A DNA stretch of 64,000 nucleotides from Candidatus Methanoperedentaceae archaeon (GCA_003104905.1 PQAS01000050.1:62001-126000), one strand, 5' to 3'; positions 10,001-17,758 are shown, counted from the stretch's first letter. Translations and numbers: made by a program. Notes: generated by a model from the sequence alone, not told the origin.

Positions 10001-10189
10001 CTGCGATCAGAGCCTAAGGTATTGTTCCATCACGCATACATGCTTGAAGAAGGAAAACTTGTCAAGAGAAAGAAGGTTCTGAATATTGAAGTTGAGAGCG
10101 ATAAGGCAACACTCTTACAGGATGATTCATCAGTTGGACAATGGTTTGCTCAAAACTATGACATCTTGGAGATTAAAAAATGCCTCTAA
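7016..10189 (+). CDS. giant tubulin/FtsZ-superfamily GTPase (tubulin-like, Tubulin_2/FtsZl-1 type)
   Basis: This 1057-residue cytoplasmic protein has an N-terminal tubulin-superfamily GTPase domain. The T1 loop is AVGGAGKD (residues 9-16), a T3-like IIDTALDEANE follows near 45, and the diagnostic T4 loop GGGTGSG is at residues 201-207. FtsZ has this loop near residue 105, so about 100 residues are inserted. LLSTLKESGDEKANSFAMLSELE follows, as in the Tubulin_2 family. Residues 340-870 are mostly charged helices and likely coiled coil. A distinct C-terminal domain (about 870-1057, WVCQVGDPWEIGIVMFVGGVP) follows. GGAGG precedes ATG 7016. The last 10 bases overlap the membrane GTPase gene, implying coupled synthesis. 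By family it should bind GTP and may form filaments; its cellular job is unknown. Confidence 0.85.
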   Translation: MKFPKYIFAVGGAGKDIVYNMLEKDWILRDIIKPKNGHTEVNITIIDTALDEANERGPEDVGDIIKIKQFEKKIKDLQNEYRQNIESAQMSIGTIDIKYELLTSRMVLNTPHALIGMGDTIKRSTGTEVWWMNDPKLDDINLGLWSERVMDHENLRQQNFAMGVYRKRAIAKAIYYKAIAEGHFRPNIGDNEDVAILAGLGGGTGSGMTIDLAKRLKAIQPMSNIVLFGLLSTLKESGDEKANSFAMLSELEYTCVNKDKNIFKNIILCPIEQTQCRGRQTSRNEDKKLLEEYDDVFPQMFISYYNRGQSARDVFDTLPGYAPFVIATAQLVRYNINEIKKFRENVIEILQKKQASMIDETKIYTDIQKFIDEFYRVNDGVKAAFSDEDKLLIENRLSKFKSILQNEFFSKQLQYNSVIFLNDAMQAGIKLTKTNNVDDQIPNINSQIEAIAIPAFKDTVDETLFEVLKKDALMINELRITLSSVNKIQDIAIRNALKAVITNDKGSVGREINNIKNDAEDLKTDRATVEQALEGLLNKMAILDKDLNASIETMLKEWKEREYKNFVLLSSIDEFNIELNKDIIYLKSELKEYADKLNNTSKLSELKKLDFEKSIENIEEVLDKIYKELLSKIEFNFTDKGLIRECLRNLLEYRKNCIKYKKGVGFFDKLFKTREGENYKKLKSEIESLETRINRTGIFKVEKGLAVNTYKTNVDTIVQTKKTETVKSMIDDIRNMFQSASDETLLHIKDVLLDPVSRKEMDQNIIALIKEHKNYAAESTKIRSEISDTQKNLNAILERLKILDSLSPRLTAMPTILARYSGLLDKYHSYVENIKDHAAAIYDQHRKPIYVTDIQPSNVLQFMTLQNDINGMLRDNGEISNLKTKLEQGLSRTMDTKYNVMVKNDISSRDGQHKWRNIKAANSIVTIAKIVEPSLIGTEMRVRSSFGLQEITSYSDWVCQVGDPWEIGIVMFVGGVPLDNIVNVVDSGEGFRTHYLRSEPKVLFHHAYMLEEGKLVKRKKVLNIEVESDKATLLQDDSSVGQWFAQNYDILEIKKCL

Positions 10190-11613
10190 ATGAAGAAGAC
10201 AATAAGAACGAGTATAAAAAAATATTGACAGATGCAGATACAATTCTATTCTGCATCTTTCTTGTTGTAATAGTTATACTGACTCCATTTGTAATGGACA
10301 TGGTTTCAAGATCCTGGAAAACTGAATTGATGGGACAGATTAAAGAAGCTATAGAGTCCATAGATTCGTCAAGTATTTCGATTTTTATATCTGTTACAAT
10401 AGGATTTTACGTTGGTTCTTTATTACTGTTAGGATTGGATAAATATAAAAAAGTGCAGGCAGTCATAATATCCATAGGTCTTATTTTGACCATCAAATAC
10501 TTGATCGACAATTATGCAACTGATTGGAATATTTATGCATTCCTAATTGGAGCTGGAGTAGGTATTGCACTTGGATCGATTAACAACAGCAAGCCAAAAG
10601 GAGATTATGAACGAGCAGCTAAGAACATAGTAATGGTCTCTACCGGATATCTTGTTATCACATACATAATTCTCTATGCTTCATTGAATGTTGAAAGTGG
10701 CAAGTTCCTTATTGATAGTGGGTCTGTACTTGGATTCTCTGCGTTAATGACCAATTTATTATTATACAAAGGAAAAGGTCCGAGAGTATTTGTAATAGGA
10801 CCGGCGAAATCCGGTAAGACCGTATTTTTAGTCGGATGTTACATTCAACTCGTGAAATTATCACAGGATCAGCCAATCAATCCGAGTAAATCCCTATACA
10901 ATGCTTATAACGAACTAAAGGGAAGTACAAAAACTCAATCTGAAATAGAAGCACAACATTTAGCTGAAAGAAATTTGGTTGATCCGAAAATAAATCCATC
11001 ATGGATTGAAAGAACTGAAGATACAGTGGAATATAGTTTTACTTATGTAATAGGAAAATTGTTTCCAAAAGAAGTAACTGTGAGGTCAGTCGATTTTCCA
11101 GGTTCTTACATAGTAAATATACCAGATTATATGTTTGCTAAACGCACAATTGAAAAGGGAGAAGAGGAATATGTTAAGACAGCCAAATATGTTGAAGAAT
11201 CTGACAAATTGATACTTGTAATAGATAGCAATAACTTTCCTAATTATTCCGAGGAAATTGGTCAATACATAGCAGTCGCAAGACAAATGCGTGAAAATAG
11301 GAAGAATGTCAAATATTATATAGTGATCACAAAGAGTGATATATTCATAGATGATTTTAAGAAAAACAAAGGATATGAACAGTTTTATTCATTTGGCAAC
11401 AAAGATTATGATAACTTTAGAAGTTTCATGACAGAAAAATTCTCAAAAAATGGAGATATTATGACTTTGCTGCCTGAGATCTATGGTGCGCCGATGTATC
11501 CAGTATTCTATGAAACAGAAAAATATCACGGCGCAAGATTGCCCTTGATAAATGATAACGGAAATGTGTATGTGTGTGGATTCAGCGAATTCATGAAAGA
11601 TTTATTCGAATAA
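10180..11613 (+). CDS. multi-pass membrane protein with C-terminal GTPase domain
   Basis: This is a 477-residue protein. Residues 22-195 hold about six membrane helices. The cytoplasmic remainder is a P-loop GTPase: G1 GPAKSGKT (207-214), G3 DFPGS (from Asp305), G4 TKSD (384-387). Hydrophobic beta strands precede each motif (RVFVIG, LILVIDS, KYYIVI). The layout resembles SRP-receptor-beta or dynamin-like membrane GTPases, but I cannot place it in either. It begins inside the last codons of the tubulin-like gene (10-nt overlap), so the two GTPases are probably made together and may interact. A distinct GTPase next to a tubulin-like protein was the hallmark of the FtsZl-1 systems predicted to remodel membranes. 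Confidence 0.85.
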   Translation: MPLNEEDNKNEYKKILTDADTILFCIFLVVIVILTPFVMDMVSRSWKTELMGQIKEAIESIDSSSISIFISVTIGFYVGSLLLLGLDKYKKVQAVIISIGLILTIKYLIDNYATDWNIYAFLIGAGVGIALGSINNSKPKGDYERAAKNIVMVSTGYLVITYIILYASLNVESGKFLIDSGSVLGFSALMTNLLLYKGKGPRVFVIGPAKSGKTVFLVGCYIQLVKLSQDQPINPSKSLYNAYNELKGSTKTQSEIEAQHLAERNLVDPKINPSWIERTEDTVEYSFTYVIGKLFPKEVTVRSVDFPGSYIVNIPDYMFAKRTIEKGEEEYVKTAKYVEESDKLILVIDSNNFPNYSEEIGQYIAVARQMRENRKNVKYYIVITKSDIFIDDFKKNKGYEQFYSFGNKDYDNFRSFMTEKFSKNGDIMTLLPEIYGAPMYPVFYETEKYHGARLPLINDNGNVYVCGFSEFMKDLFE

Positions 11614-11666
11614 CTTATCTGAAAATTGAAATCAAAAACTAAAGAAAAGTAGAAACTGAGGACAAA

Positions 11667-12902
11667 ATGTCAAATTTTGAGATATATGATGATCAACACG
11701 GAAAAATGATACATCCAGTCATTGGAACTACAATAAATGAGAAGATGAAATCTTTTTTCATTAAAAAGATTCGTCTTTATATTGAAAAGGCAGAAAATGG
11801 CCAACTGAACATAATATGCAACATAAGCGCGCATGAAAAGATGGAGAGAATAGAAGGGTATTATCTGTCATATAGAGATACTTACACCGAAAATTCATTT
11901 ACAAAATTCAAGAAAGATTCTGAACGTTCACTGACAAGTCTTGGATTTCACCTGAAAAGTGGATTACCTGCAGATAATATAATTTTCAATAATATTGAGA
12001 AATTTGATTTGGGGGTGACAATTTATGACAAAAAAATACCAGAAGATTATTTACCAATAATTCAGGCGCTGAATGATGGAAATGTGTTGACATTTAAGGG
12101 AGGAAGAATTGATGACATCGCAGATTTTTGTAGGATTATTTTGCAAAATACAAAAGCTGTAAAGATAGTTCTCTCATCAAGAGAAGAGAAATCTGAGGAA
12201 GGGGACATTGACATATTCCTGGACAAGAAATTTGAGGAAAATATCGCAAAAACAATAGAAACTGAAAAGATACTACAACAAAAGCACAGAGAAATGGAAG
12301 AGGAAAGAGCTAGAGAAGAAAATGAAAAAAGAAATAGTCTCATAGATAAAGAACGGATAAATATAGAAAGTTCTATCATTCCAGTAAAAGAATGCCTCGA
12401 ACACCTGAAAGATATAGGATGCGATATATCATACGCCAAAAAAGATTTATCGAGATTTGAAAAAGATATTATAATGATCAAGTATGATCCGTTTTATGCA
12501 TCAAAACGAGAAAAAGGAAGAGAAAAGAGCTATGAAGAAAAAAGAGAAGAAAGTCTGAAAAAATACGAAGGTCAAGGTAACTCCGAAAAAAGACCACAAA
12601 CTCAATACAATCCACAGAATTATGATAATCTATTTGTTGATAATCCTTTCAGAGATATTTTGAAAATTATTGCTATCATTGTGTCAGTAGCTGCAATATT
12701 AGCAGTAATAGTGTTTTTGATCATGCCTCAATTTGAGCAAAAAAATTTCGAAAATGACACTGCCAAAGATCCAGGGAAGGGAGTTACGGGATTGAATTCG
12801 AGTACAGATGCAAGTAATATATCAAAAACAGACCCACAAATAAAAGTCAGTGCAAATACGACACCAACGATGACAAAAAAATCCGAATCAATGAAAAGCT
12901 GA
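11667..12902 (+). CDS. coiled-coil protein with single C-terminal membrane anchor, tubulin-like operon
   Basis: This is a 411-residue protein of unknown family. Residues 1-180 form a mixed alpha/beta domain. Residues 184-233 are a highly charged coiled coil (EEERAREENEKRN). Residues 285-325 are a low-complexity Lys/Glu/Gln linker, 330-353 a single membrane helix, and 355-411 a Ser/Thr/Asn-rich tail expected outside the cell. The gene lies 53 bases after the GTPase gene, with GAGGA before ATG 11667. A cytoplasmic head plus coiled coil plus anchor is a reasonable shape for a receptor or tether of the tubulin-like polymer, but that role is inference. Confidence 0.75.
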   Translation: MSNFEIYDDQHGKMIHPVIGTTINEKMKSFFIKKIRLYIEKAENGQLNIICNISAHEKMERIEGYYLSYRDTYTENSFTKFKKDSERSLTSLGFHLKSGLPADNIIFNNIEKFDLGVTIYDKKIPEDYLPIIQALNDGNVLTFKGGRIDDIADFCRIILQNTKAVKIVLSSREEKSEEGDIDIFLDKKFEENIAKTIETEKILQQKHREMEEERAREENEKRNSLIDKERINIESSIIPVKECLEHLKDIGCDISYAKKDLSRFEKDIIMIKYDPFYASKREKGREKSYEEKREESLKKYEGQGNSEKRPQTQYNPQNYDNLFVDNPFRDILKIIAIIVSVAAILAVIVFLIMPQFEQKNFENDTAKDPGKGVTGLNSSTDASNISKTDPQIKVSANTTPTMTKKSESMKS

Positions 12903-12924
12903 AATCGATAAGGGTGAAGTGAAT

Positions 12925-13536
12925 ATGAAGTGGAAACTCCCAGAGAACGCGGATTCAATAAATGTTATTTTCAGCATTTTAATGATCGAATATGTAATCA
13001 TCTTTATATTGTTCAGTTTTATTGTCCTGCCAGTGAAAGCTGAAACCGGGTCAACTACATATACTACATATATGGACAGCAAATTCGGATTCTACAAAGT
13101 GCGAGATATTACGTCAAACAGTATATTTTCATACGACGAACATACTCTGACAATCAACCAGGGTGACACTATGATCTGGAAAAACGATGACGATAGGGAT
13201 AAAGCCATCAGTATAGTCAGCGATGAAAAGTTGTGGAGTGATAATATTGGACATCTGGGAAGATATAATGCAGAATTCAAATATACATTTACAGCACCTG
13301 GTGAATATACATTCCGAATATCACAATTTCAAGGGCAGCAGATAATCATTGTAAGATCATCACCTCAAACTTTTACTCCTGTACCGACAAATCCAGTTCC
13401 GACTACGTATCCAGCTATAACGCAAACACCCACTTCTGGGACAGGGCTGCCTGATATTCCAATAAAGATAACACCAATTACAATGTTAAGTGCATTGATA
13501 TCGCTGATCGCAATGCATATAACAACTAAGCAATAG
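12925..13536 (+). CDS. membrane-anchored cupredoxin-like protein, tubulin-like operon
   Basis: This is a 203-residue protein. A hydrophobic segment (about 14-37) serves as signal or anchor. A plastocyanin-like beta domain follows (about 45-145: LTINQGDTMIWKNDDDRDKAISIVSDEKLW ... FTAPGEYTFRI, quoted in parts), then a Pro/Thr-rich linker (TPVPTNPVPTTYP) and a second helix at the C-terminus (about 180-198). The Cys and Met copper ligands expected near the end of a blue-copper domain are missing, so the fold may be structural only. GTG 12919 is possible, but GGTGA seven bases before ATG 12925 decides the start. It is the last operon gene, 22 bases after the coiled-coil gene. Confidence 0.7.
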   Translation: MKWKLPENADSINVIFSILMIEYVIIFILFSFIVLPVKAETGSTTYTTYMDSKFGFYKVRDITSNSIFSYDEHTLTINQGDTMIWKNDDDRDKAISIVSDEKLWSDNIGHLGRYNAEFKYTFTAPGEYTFRISQFQGQQIIIVRSSPQTFTPVPTNPVPTTYPAITQTPTSGTGLPDIPIKITPITMLSALISLIAMHITTKQ

Positions 13537-13631
13537 ATCGAGGAGCAATGTTGCGGTTTCCTGCCCTACTCTTGGGAACACCTGAGAAAATTTAGTGCTG
13601 TGGATAATTGAAGAATTAATTATATATTGAT

Positions 13632-13715
13632 GCGGAGGATGGGATTTGAACCCACGAATTCCTTCGAAACCAGCCCCTCAAGCTGGCGCCTTTGACCTGT
13701 CTGGGCAACCTCCGC
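13632..13715 (-). tRNA. tRNA-Leu (GAG)
   Basis: Read on the minus strand, the acceptor arms GCGGAGG and CCTCCGC pair, and the T arm holds GGTTCAAATCC. The anticodon stem CCAGC/GCTGG encloses TTGAGGG, giving anticodon GAG. The long variable arm (TTCGAAGGAATTC region) is class II, as expected for leucine. CCA is not encoded and there is no intron. Confidence 0.93.
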
Positions 13716-13782
13716 AAATGAATGCTTTGATTTCAAAGCATTATGAAATATTCATATAATAAAAGAGAACGTTTCTCTTCTA

Positions 13783-14568
13783 TCAGAGGACATCAACTAT
13801 TTCACTCAATTGTTCCGCTCTATTCTTAATACTACCTGCCGCTTCAAGAGCAATTTCCCTGGCGGTCATAGCGCCTGTTGTTTCGAAGGTCATGACAAAG
13901 GATTCCGGTTTACTGGTCACCTTAATTGAATCCATTTCGCATTTCTCTTCGCATAACCGGCACATGGAACATTCAATTACATTAACTACCTTGAGTTTGT
14001 TCCCTTCCATTTTCAGGATATTCCTTGGACAAACTTCCACGCAGTTTCCACAATAATCACATTCTCCGATAGTCACAATCGGCATATTCTTGAATCCTGC
14101 TGCGACACCGGCCTGCCATTTACTGTGTTTCCTGCCTGTTCCAAGCCTTGCTATTGCTTCTACTACGACTTTATGCTTATCCTTAAGTTCCACAATCGGC
14201 ACCGTTTTATCTGCCGGTTCTACCAGGGGATCCGTTGAAACCAGGTCTCCCGAATATACAACTTTCGGGCCTTCTGCGCTGAGAGTAAGTGATACCTTGC
14301 ACAAAGTGCATCCTTCACCCTTGCAGTTACATTCTTCTGGAAGCACATAGGATTTATTGTCTGTCTTTAATGGGATCAATCCCATCCTTAAGGCAAACTG
14401 TTCATCAAACAATACAGAAGTATTTTCATAAATATTAACATCATCAATAGCCATTACCGGAACTTCCGCAAGTATGCTTCTTCTTAAAGCATTTGCAAAC
14501 GATGCAGAAACATCGGATATAATGAACCTCGCCTTACGCTCGGATAATTCGATTATGTCAATATCCAT
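13783..14568 (-). CDS. rpoD: DNA-directed RNA polymerase subunit D (Rpo3) with ferredoxin-like domain
   Basis: This is the archaeal equivalent of the bacterial alpha subunit and eukaryotic RPB3; it nucleates polymerase assembly with subunit L. The N-terminal alpha-like domain contains ALRRSILAEVPVMAIDDV and a zinc-type loop CNCKGEGCTLC. The inserted domain carries two Cys sets, CDYCGNCVEVCP and CSMCRLCEEKC, enough for two 4Fe-4S clusters, as in Methanosarcina-type D subunits. At 261 residues the length is normal. It is the last gene of the S13-S4-S11-D operon, adjacent to rps11. The symbol rpoD here is the archaeal subunit, not sigma-70. Confidence 0.96.
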   Translation of the reverse strand: MDIDIIELSERKARFIISDVSASFANALRRSILAEVPVMAIDDVNIYENTSVLFDEQFALRMGLIPLKTDNKSYVLPEECNCKGEGCTLCKVSLTLSAEGPKVVYSGDLVSTDPLVEPADKTVPIVELKDKHKVVVEAIARLGTGRKHSKWQAGVAAGFKNMPIVTIGECDYCGNCVEVCPRNILKMEGNKLKVVNVIECSMCRLCEEKCEMDSIKVTSKPESFVMTFETTGAMTAREIALEAAGSIKNRAEQLSEIVDVL

Positions 14569-14949
14569 TTACACACGCCTGCCCTTCTTAGGTTTTGTTC
14601 CATCATGAGGTATCGGGGTCACATCCTCGATCCTTCCAATCTTTATTCCGGCACGTGCGAACGCTCTGATGGCAGCCTGCGCCCCTCCGCCGGGACTTCT
14701 CTGCATGTTGCCGCCAGGGGCTCTTACTTTGATATGTATGCCTATTATTCCTTTATCACGTATCTTATCAGCAAGCTGGTTAGCCATCTGCATGGCAGTA
14801 TAAGGAGAACTTTCTTCCCTGTCAGCCTTTGTAACCATACCGCCGCTTATTTTGGCTATAGTTTCAGCCCCGGTTAAATCAGTTACTGTAATCAGGGTAT
14901 TGTTGAACGAGGAATATATATGAGCCACGGCCCATTTATCGGTTGCCAT
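14569..14949 (-). CDS. rps11: 30S ribosomal protein S11 (uS11)
   Basis: This is a small-subunit platform protein contacting 16S rRNA near the decoding region. Signatures are [34 protein letters not shown] and the basic C-terminus [10 protein letters not shown]. Its 126 residues are normal for archaea. It starts one base inside the rps4 stop and is followed without a gap by rpoD. This is the conserved archaeal order and implies one transcript. Confidence 0.97.
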   Translation of the reverse strand: MATDKWAVAHIYSSFNNTLITVTDLTGAETIAKISGGMVTKADREESSPYTAMQMANQLADKIRDKGIIGIHIKVRAPGGNMQRSPGGGAQAAIRAFARAGIKIGRIEDVTPIPHDGTKPKKGRRV

Positions 14950-15551
14950 TATTTAATCTCCCTCCCGGGTACATTTTTTGTTTCATTTGATGGAGCTGCA
15001 TCCTGCACATTGTTCTTGACTACCTGTCCCGGTCTTGAGGGATGCGATTCTTTCGATAATTCGGAACCTGTATAGTAACCCAATGATAATTCCTCATTGG
15101 CAGGCACAAGATAGCCGGGAACAGTGATCTTCCGCCCCGCAACAGCAATGTGTCCATGGACTATAAATTGCCTGGCCTGTTTCTGGGTGTTCGCAAGTCC
15201 CTGCTTGTGCACCTGTGTCTGGAGTCTTCTCTCAAGGAAATTATTTACATCAAGGGACAATATGTCGTCAAGCACGGCATCAGTTTTCAATAACCCATAC
15301 CTTTTAAGGCGGTTAAGAATATTTTCTCCGTCTGTTTTTACATGACCTTCAAGTTTTCCTTTTATGCTTTCAGCAAGCAGTTTTCTGGCAAGTTCCCTGT
15401 ATTTCTTAAGTTCACTGTGGGCTCTCCAGACTTCTCTCTTATTCCTGAGACCATATCTTTTCACAAGTTCGACCTCAGGTTCGATCCTTGCAGCCTGCCA
15501 TGGATGCTTGGGCGTGTTATATGATTTCTTGTTTTTTCCCGGGTAGCCCAT
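14949..15551 (-). CDS. rps4: 30S ribosomal protein S4 (uS4)
   Basis: This is a 16S rRNA-binding assembly protein. The N-terminus [17 protein letters not shown] is archaeal/eukaryal type, and the S4 RNA-binding domain is at about 105-165 ([32 protein letters not shown]). Its length of 200 exceeds the usual archaeal length by some 15-20 residues because of a polar tail ([19 protein letters not shown]). Stop and start overlap by one base with rps13 and rps11. Confidence 0.97.
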   Translation of the reverse strand: MGYPGKNKKSYNTPKHPWQAARIEPEVELVKRYGLRNKREVWRAHSELKKYRELARKLLAESIKGKLEGHVKTDGENILNRLKRYGLLKTDAVLDDILSLDVNNFLERRLQTQVHKQGLANTQKQARQFIVHGHIAVAGRKITVPGYLVPANEELSLGYYTGSELSKESHPSRPGQVVKNNVQDAAPSNETKNVPGREIK

Positions 15552-16261
15552 TATTTACCAGCTCCTTTTGTTTCTTCTTTCTTTTCCGCTTCTTTGGGTT
15601 TTGCCATAAGGGCTGTGCGTGAGACACCAACTGTCCTTCCTCTTCTGCCCGAGGATCTTGTGCGCTGGCCGCGTACTCTCAGACCTCGGTCGTGTCTTAA
15701 TCCTTTATATGAACGCATCTTTTTCATGGTGTTTAAATCTTCATTAAGACCCAGTAATACATCCGTACCTATAAGATGCCTGTCTTCACCCGACATAATC
15801 TCGTTTTGTTTGTTAACCATCCACACCGGAAGAATAGATGATATGCTATCTACTGATGATTGTAATCTCTCAATATCCGGATCTGCAATATAACCTAATG
15901 TCGCTTTAGGATCAACATTTGAATTAACGATCAGTATTTTTGCCGTCCGCCTGCTTATTCCTTTTATTCCTATCAGGCCATACTGAACGCTTTTCTTTCC
16001 GTCAAGGTCAGTATTCGCGATGCGCACAAAATGTTTGATTTCCGGCCCGGCTTCCTTGGCAATAGCAGTGTCTTTCTTTCCTTTCGGAGCACCTTTACGA
16101 TCTTTCTTTTCGTGTTCCTTTCCTTCCCCTTTTCCCTCGTGTTTCTTTTCTTGCTTCTTCTCTTTCTTTGGCTCAGGGATAGCTTCCTGTTTAGGAGCCT
16201 CTTTTTTAGGAGCTTCTTTCTTTGTTTCTTTTACTTCTTTAATTTCTTCTTTTTTAGCCAT
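15551..16261 (-). CDS. rps13: 30S ribosomal protein S13 (uS13) with long Lys/Glu-rich N-terminal extension
   Basis: Residues 75-236 are a normal archaeal S13 ([49 protein letters not shown]). The first 72 residues are a highly charged repeat of Lys, Glu, Pro and Ala ([14 protein letters not shown]), so the protein is about 80 residues longer than usual. The extended start is well supported: AGGAGGA lies seven bases before ATG 16261 and no good site precedes the core. The tail ([13 protein letters not shown]) is also charged. It is the first gene of the operon and is preceded by a hairpin-rich leader. Confidence 0.95.
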   Translation of the reverse strand: MAKKEEIKEVKETKKEAPKKEAPKQEAIPEPKKEKKQEKKHEGKGEGKEHEKKDRKGAPKGKKDTAIAKEAGPEIKHFVRIANTDLDGKKSVQYGLIGIKGISRRTAKILIVNSNVDPKATLGYIADPDIERLQSSVDSISSILPVWMVNKQNEIMSGEDRHLIGTDVLLGLNEDLNTMKKMRSYKGLRHDRGLRVRGQRTRSSGRRGRTVGVSRTALMAKPKEAEKKEETKGAGK

Positions 16262-16274
16262 ATTTTCCTCCTGT

Positions 16275-16317
16275 GGCTTTAGCCCCGGAATTTTCCGGCG
16301 CAGCCCTCACATTGGGC
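16275..16317 (-). promoter_or_regulatory. hairpin-rich 5' leader of the S13-S4-S11-RpoD operon
   Basis: On the minus-strand RNA three short stems follow each other just before the ribosome binding site: GCCC/GGGC (16303-16317, 7-nt loop), CCGGAA/TTCCGG (16285-16298, 2-nt loop) and GGCT/AGCC (16275-16284). The last ends three bases before AGGAGG. The bacterial alpha operon, with the same leading genes, is autoregulated by S4 at its S13 leader, so a translational control element is plausible here. This is inference from structure and context. Confidence 0.4.
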
Positions 16318-16422
16318 AGCCCTTATACATTTGCATAGCATTTATATTTTATGTAGCAAACGAGGAGATTTGTGTTCTGAATGGAAACTATTATTTCACA
16401 CTGCGCCCTATGGTCGGGTAAT

Positions 16423-17145
16423 ATGTTCAAAGTAATCCCGGCGATCGATATCAGGAATAGTAAATGTGTTTCCCTTATCCAGGGTATTCCGGGTACCGAA
16501 AGGATATCCATTGACGACCCTTTAGGCGTCGCTTTGCGCTGGGTAAGGGGAGGCGCTAAAATAATCCATCTCATCGACCTTGACGGCGCAATAGAAGGAC
16601 ACCGTACCAATAGTCCCATAATTGAATCAATAATCAGGAATTCCAGGGTGGAAACGCAGGTAGGCGGGGGAATAAGGTCAAAAAAAGATGCACAGGATCT
16701 TCTATCATTGGGTGTTGACAGGATAATTCTGGGTACTGCTGCAATAAAACAGCCATCTCTGGTTAAAGAACTTGCAGATGAATTCGGAGGCAACAGGATA
16801 ATGGTGGCCCTCGATTCAAAAAATGGCAGGGTCACAACACATGGCTGGGCTGAAAAATCCGCTTTTACAGCCGTTGAACTTGGCAGGACGTTCGAGAAAC
16901 TCGGAGCTGGAAGCATACTTTTTACGGATATTAATACTGAGGGGCTGCTGAAAGGAGTAAATCCGTTGCCAACACAGGAACTTGTAGATGCATTGGAGAT
17001 CCCTGTTATAGCATCGGGTGGAATTACCACCTTATCAGATATAGAACTGATCAAGGAAACAGGGGCCAGTGGTATTGTAATTGGGGCTGCCCTTTATGTA
17101 GGTAATTTTACTTTGAATGAAGCCATGGAATTCGAGGATAATTAA
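16423..17145 (+). CDS. hisA: phosphoribosylformimino-5-aminoimidazole carboxamide ribotide isomerase (HisA)
   Basis: This is a histidine biosynthesis enzyme with a (beta/alpha)8 barrel; it performs the Amadori isomerisation of ProFAR to PRFAR. The catalytic Asp is in FKVIPAIDIRN (Asp8) and the second in LFTDINTEG. Phosphate-binding loops are VGGGIRSKKD and IASGGITTLSD. ATG 16381 would add 14 residues, but ATG 16423 matches the family start. The 240-residue length is typical. It stands alone, divergent from rps13. Confidence 0.95.
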   Translation: MFKVIPAIDIRNSKCVSLIQGIPGTERISIDDPLGVALRWVRGGAKIIHLIDLDGAIEGHRTNSPIIESIIRNSRVETQVGGGIRSKKDAQDLLSLGVDRIILGTAAIKQPSLVKELADEFGGNRIMVALDSKNGRVTTHGWAEKSAFTAVELGRTFEKLGAGSILFTDINTEGLLKGVNPLPTQELVDALEIPVIASGGITTLSDIELIKETGASGIVIGAALYVGNFTLNEAMEFEDN

Positions 17146-17206
17146 TTTGTGTTGCTTTCAAAAGACATTATTATCACTTATAACGATTAGCTGGAGAAAT
17201 TAGCAC

Positions 17207-17758
17207 CTATCTCTTTGCCAGATCGAAATAATACTTCATTTTACAGCTCTGCTCGATTAGTGCCGTAACAAAATAAGCTTCTTCAAGTGTTTTTCCAATA
17301 GCAAATGTCCCATGTCCAAAAACAATAGCTCCTTTGTGGTCAGCAAGTGCTTTTGCAGTGCATTCTGCGAGTTCTAAGGTACCTGCAGCGCCTTTTACTA
17401 CAGGGATGTCATGAAGGAAATATTCACCTTCGATGTTTATTGGAACAATAGTTTCTTTTTCAAGAAGCATAGACTCAATAACCGCAAACATCGGATGTGC
17501 ATGGATAATCGCAAGCGCCGGAGTATTCCTGTATATATTCCTGTGGACTATGGTTTCTGATGAAGCAATTCGATCAAGGTCCGAAGGTTCATCAATACCG
17601 ACCTCAACAATGCTGTTCTTTTTCAACTCATCAAGAGGAACTCCACTTTTCGTGATAAACATTTTATCACCCTTTCGGATGCTGATATTTCCGAATTGTG
17701 ATTCCACAAGTCTGTGCTCCATAAGTTTTTTTCCGAATTTTGCGATTCTTTGCCACAT
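17207..17758 (-). CDS. class II aldolase/adducin family protein (fuculose-1-phosphate aldolase-like)
   Basis: This is a zinc aldolase of the FucA/AraD fold. Catalytic features are FGNISIRKGDKMFITKSG (substrate phosphate loop), the zinc ligands in IIHAHP and HGTFAIGKTLEEAY, and a Glu in NIEGEY. Homologues in methanogens (MJ1418 type) make or cleave lactaldehyde-yielding sugar phosphates and are linked to F420 precursor supply. That role is possible here but unproven. GTG 17782 would overlap nth, so ATG 17758 is the likelier start, giving 183 residues. It lies directly downstream of nth. Confidence 0.85.
   Translation of the reverse strand: MWQRIAKFGKKLMEHRLVESQFGNISIRKGDKMFITKSGVPLDELKKNSIVEVGIDEPSDLDRIASSETIVHRNIYRNTPALAIIHAHPMFAVIESMLLEKETIVPINIEGEYFLHDIPVVKGAAGTLELAECTAKALADHKGAIVFGHGTFAIGKTLEEAYFVTALIEQSCKMKYYFDLAKR

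Noticed and set aside
12062-12481. 139-residue minus-strand frame inside the tubulin-like operon
   Set aside because: Mirror of the charged coiled coil: Ser/Phe-rich with no motif.
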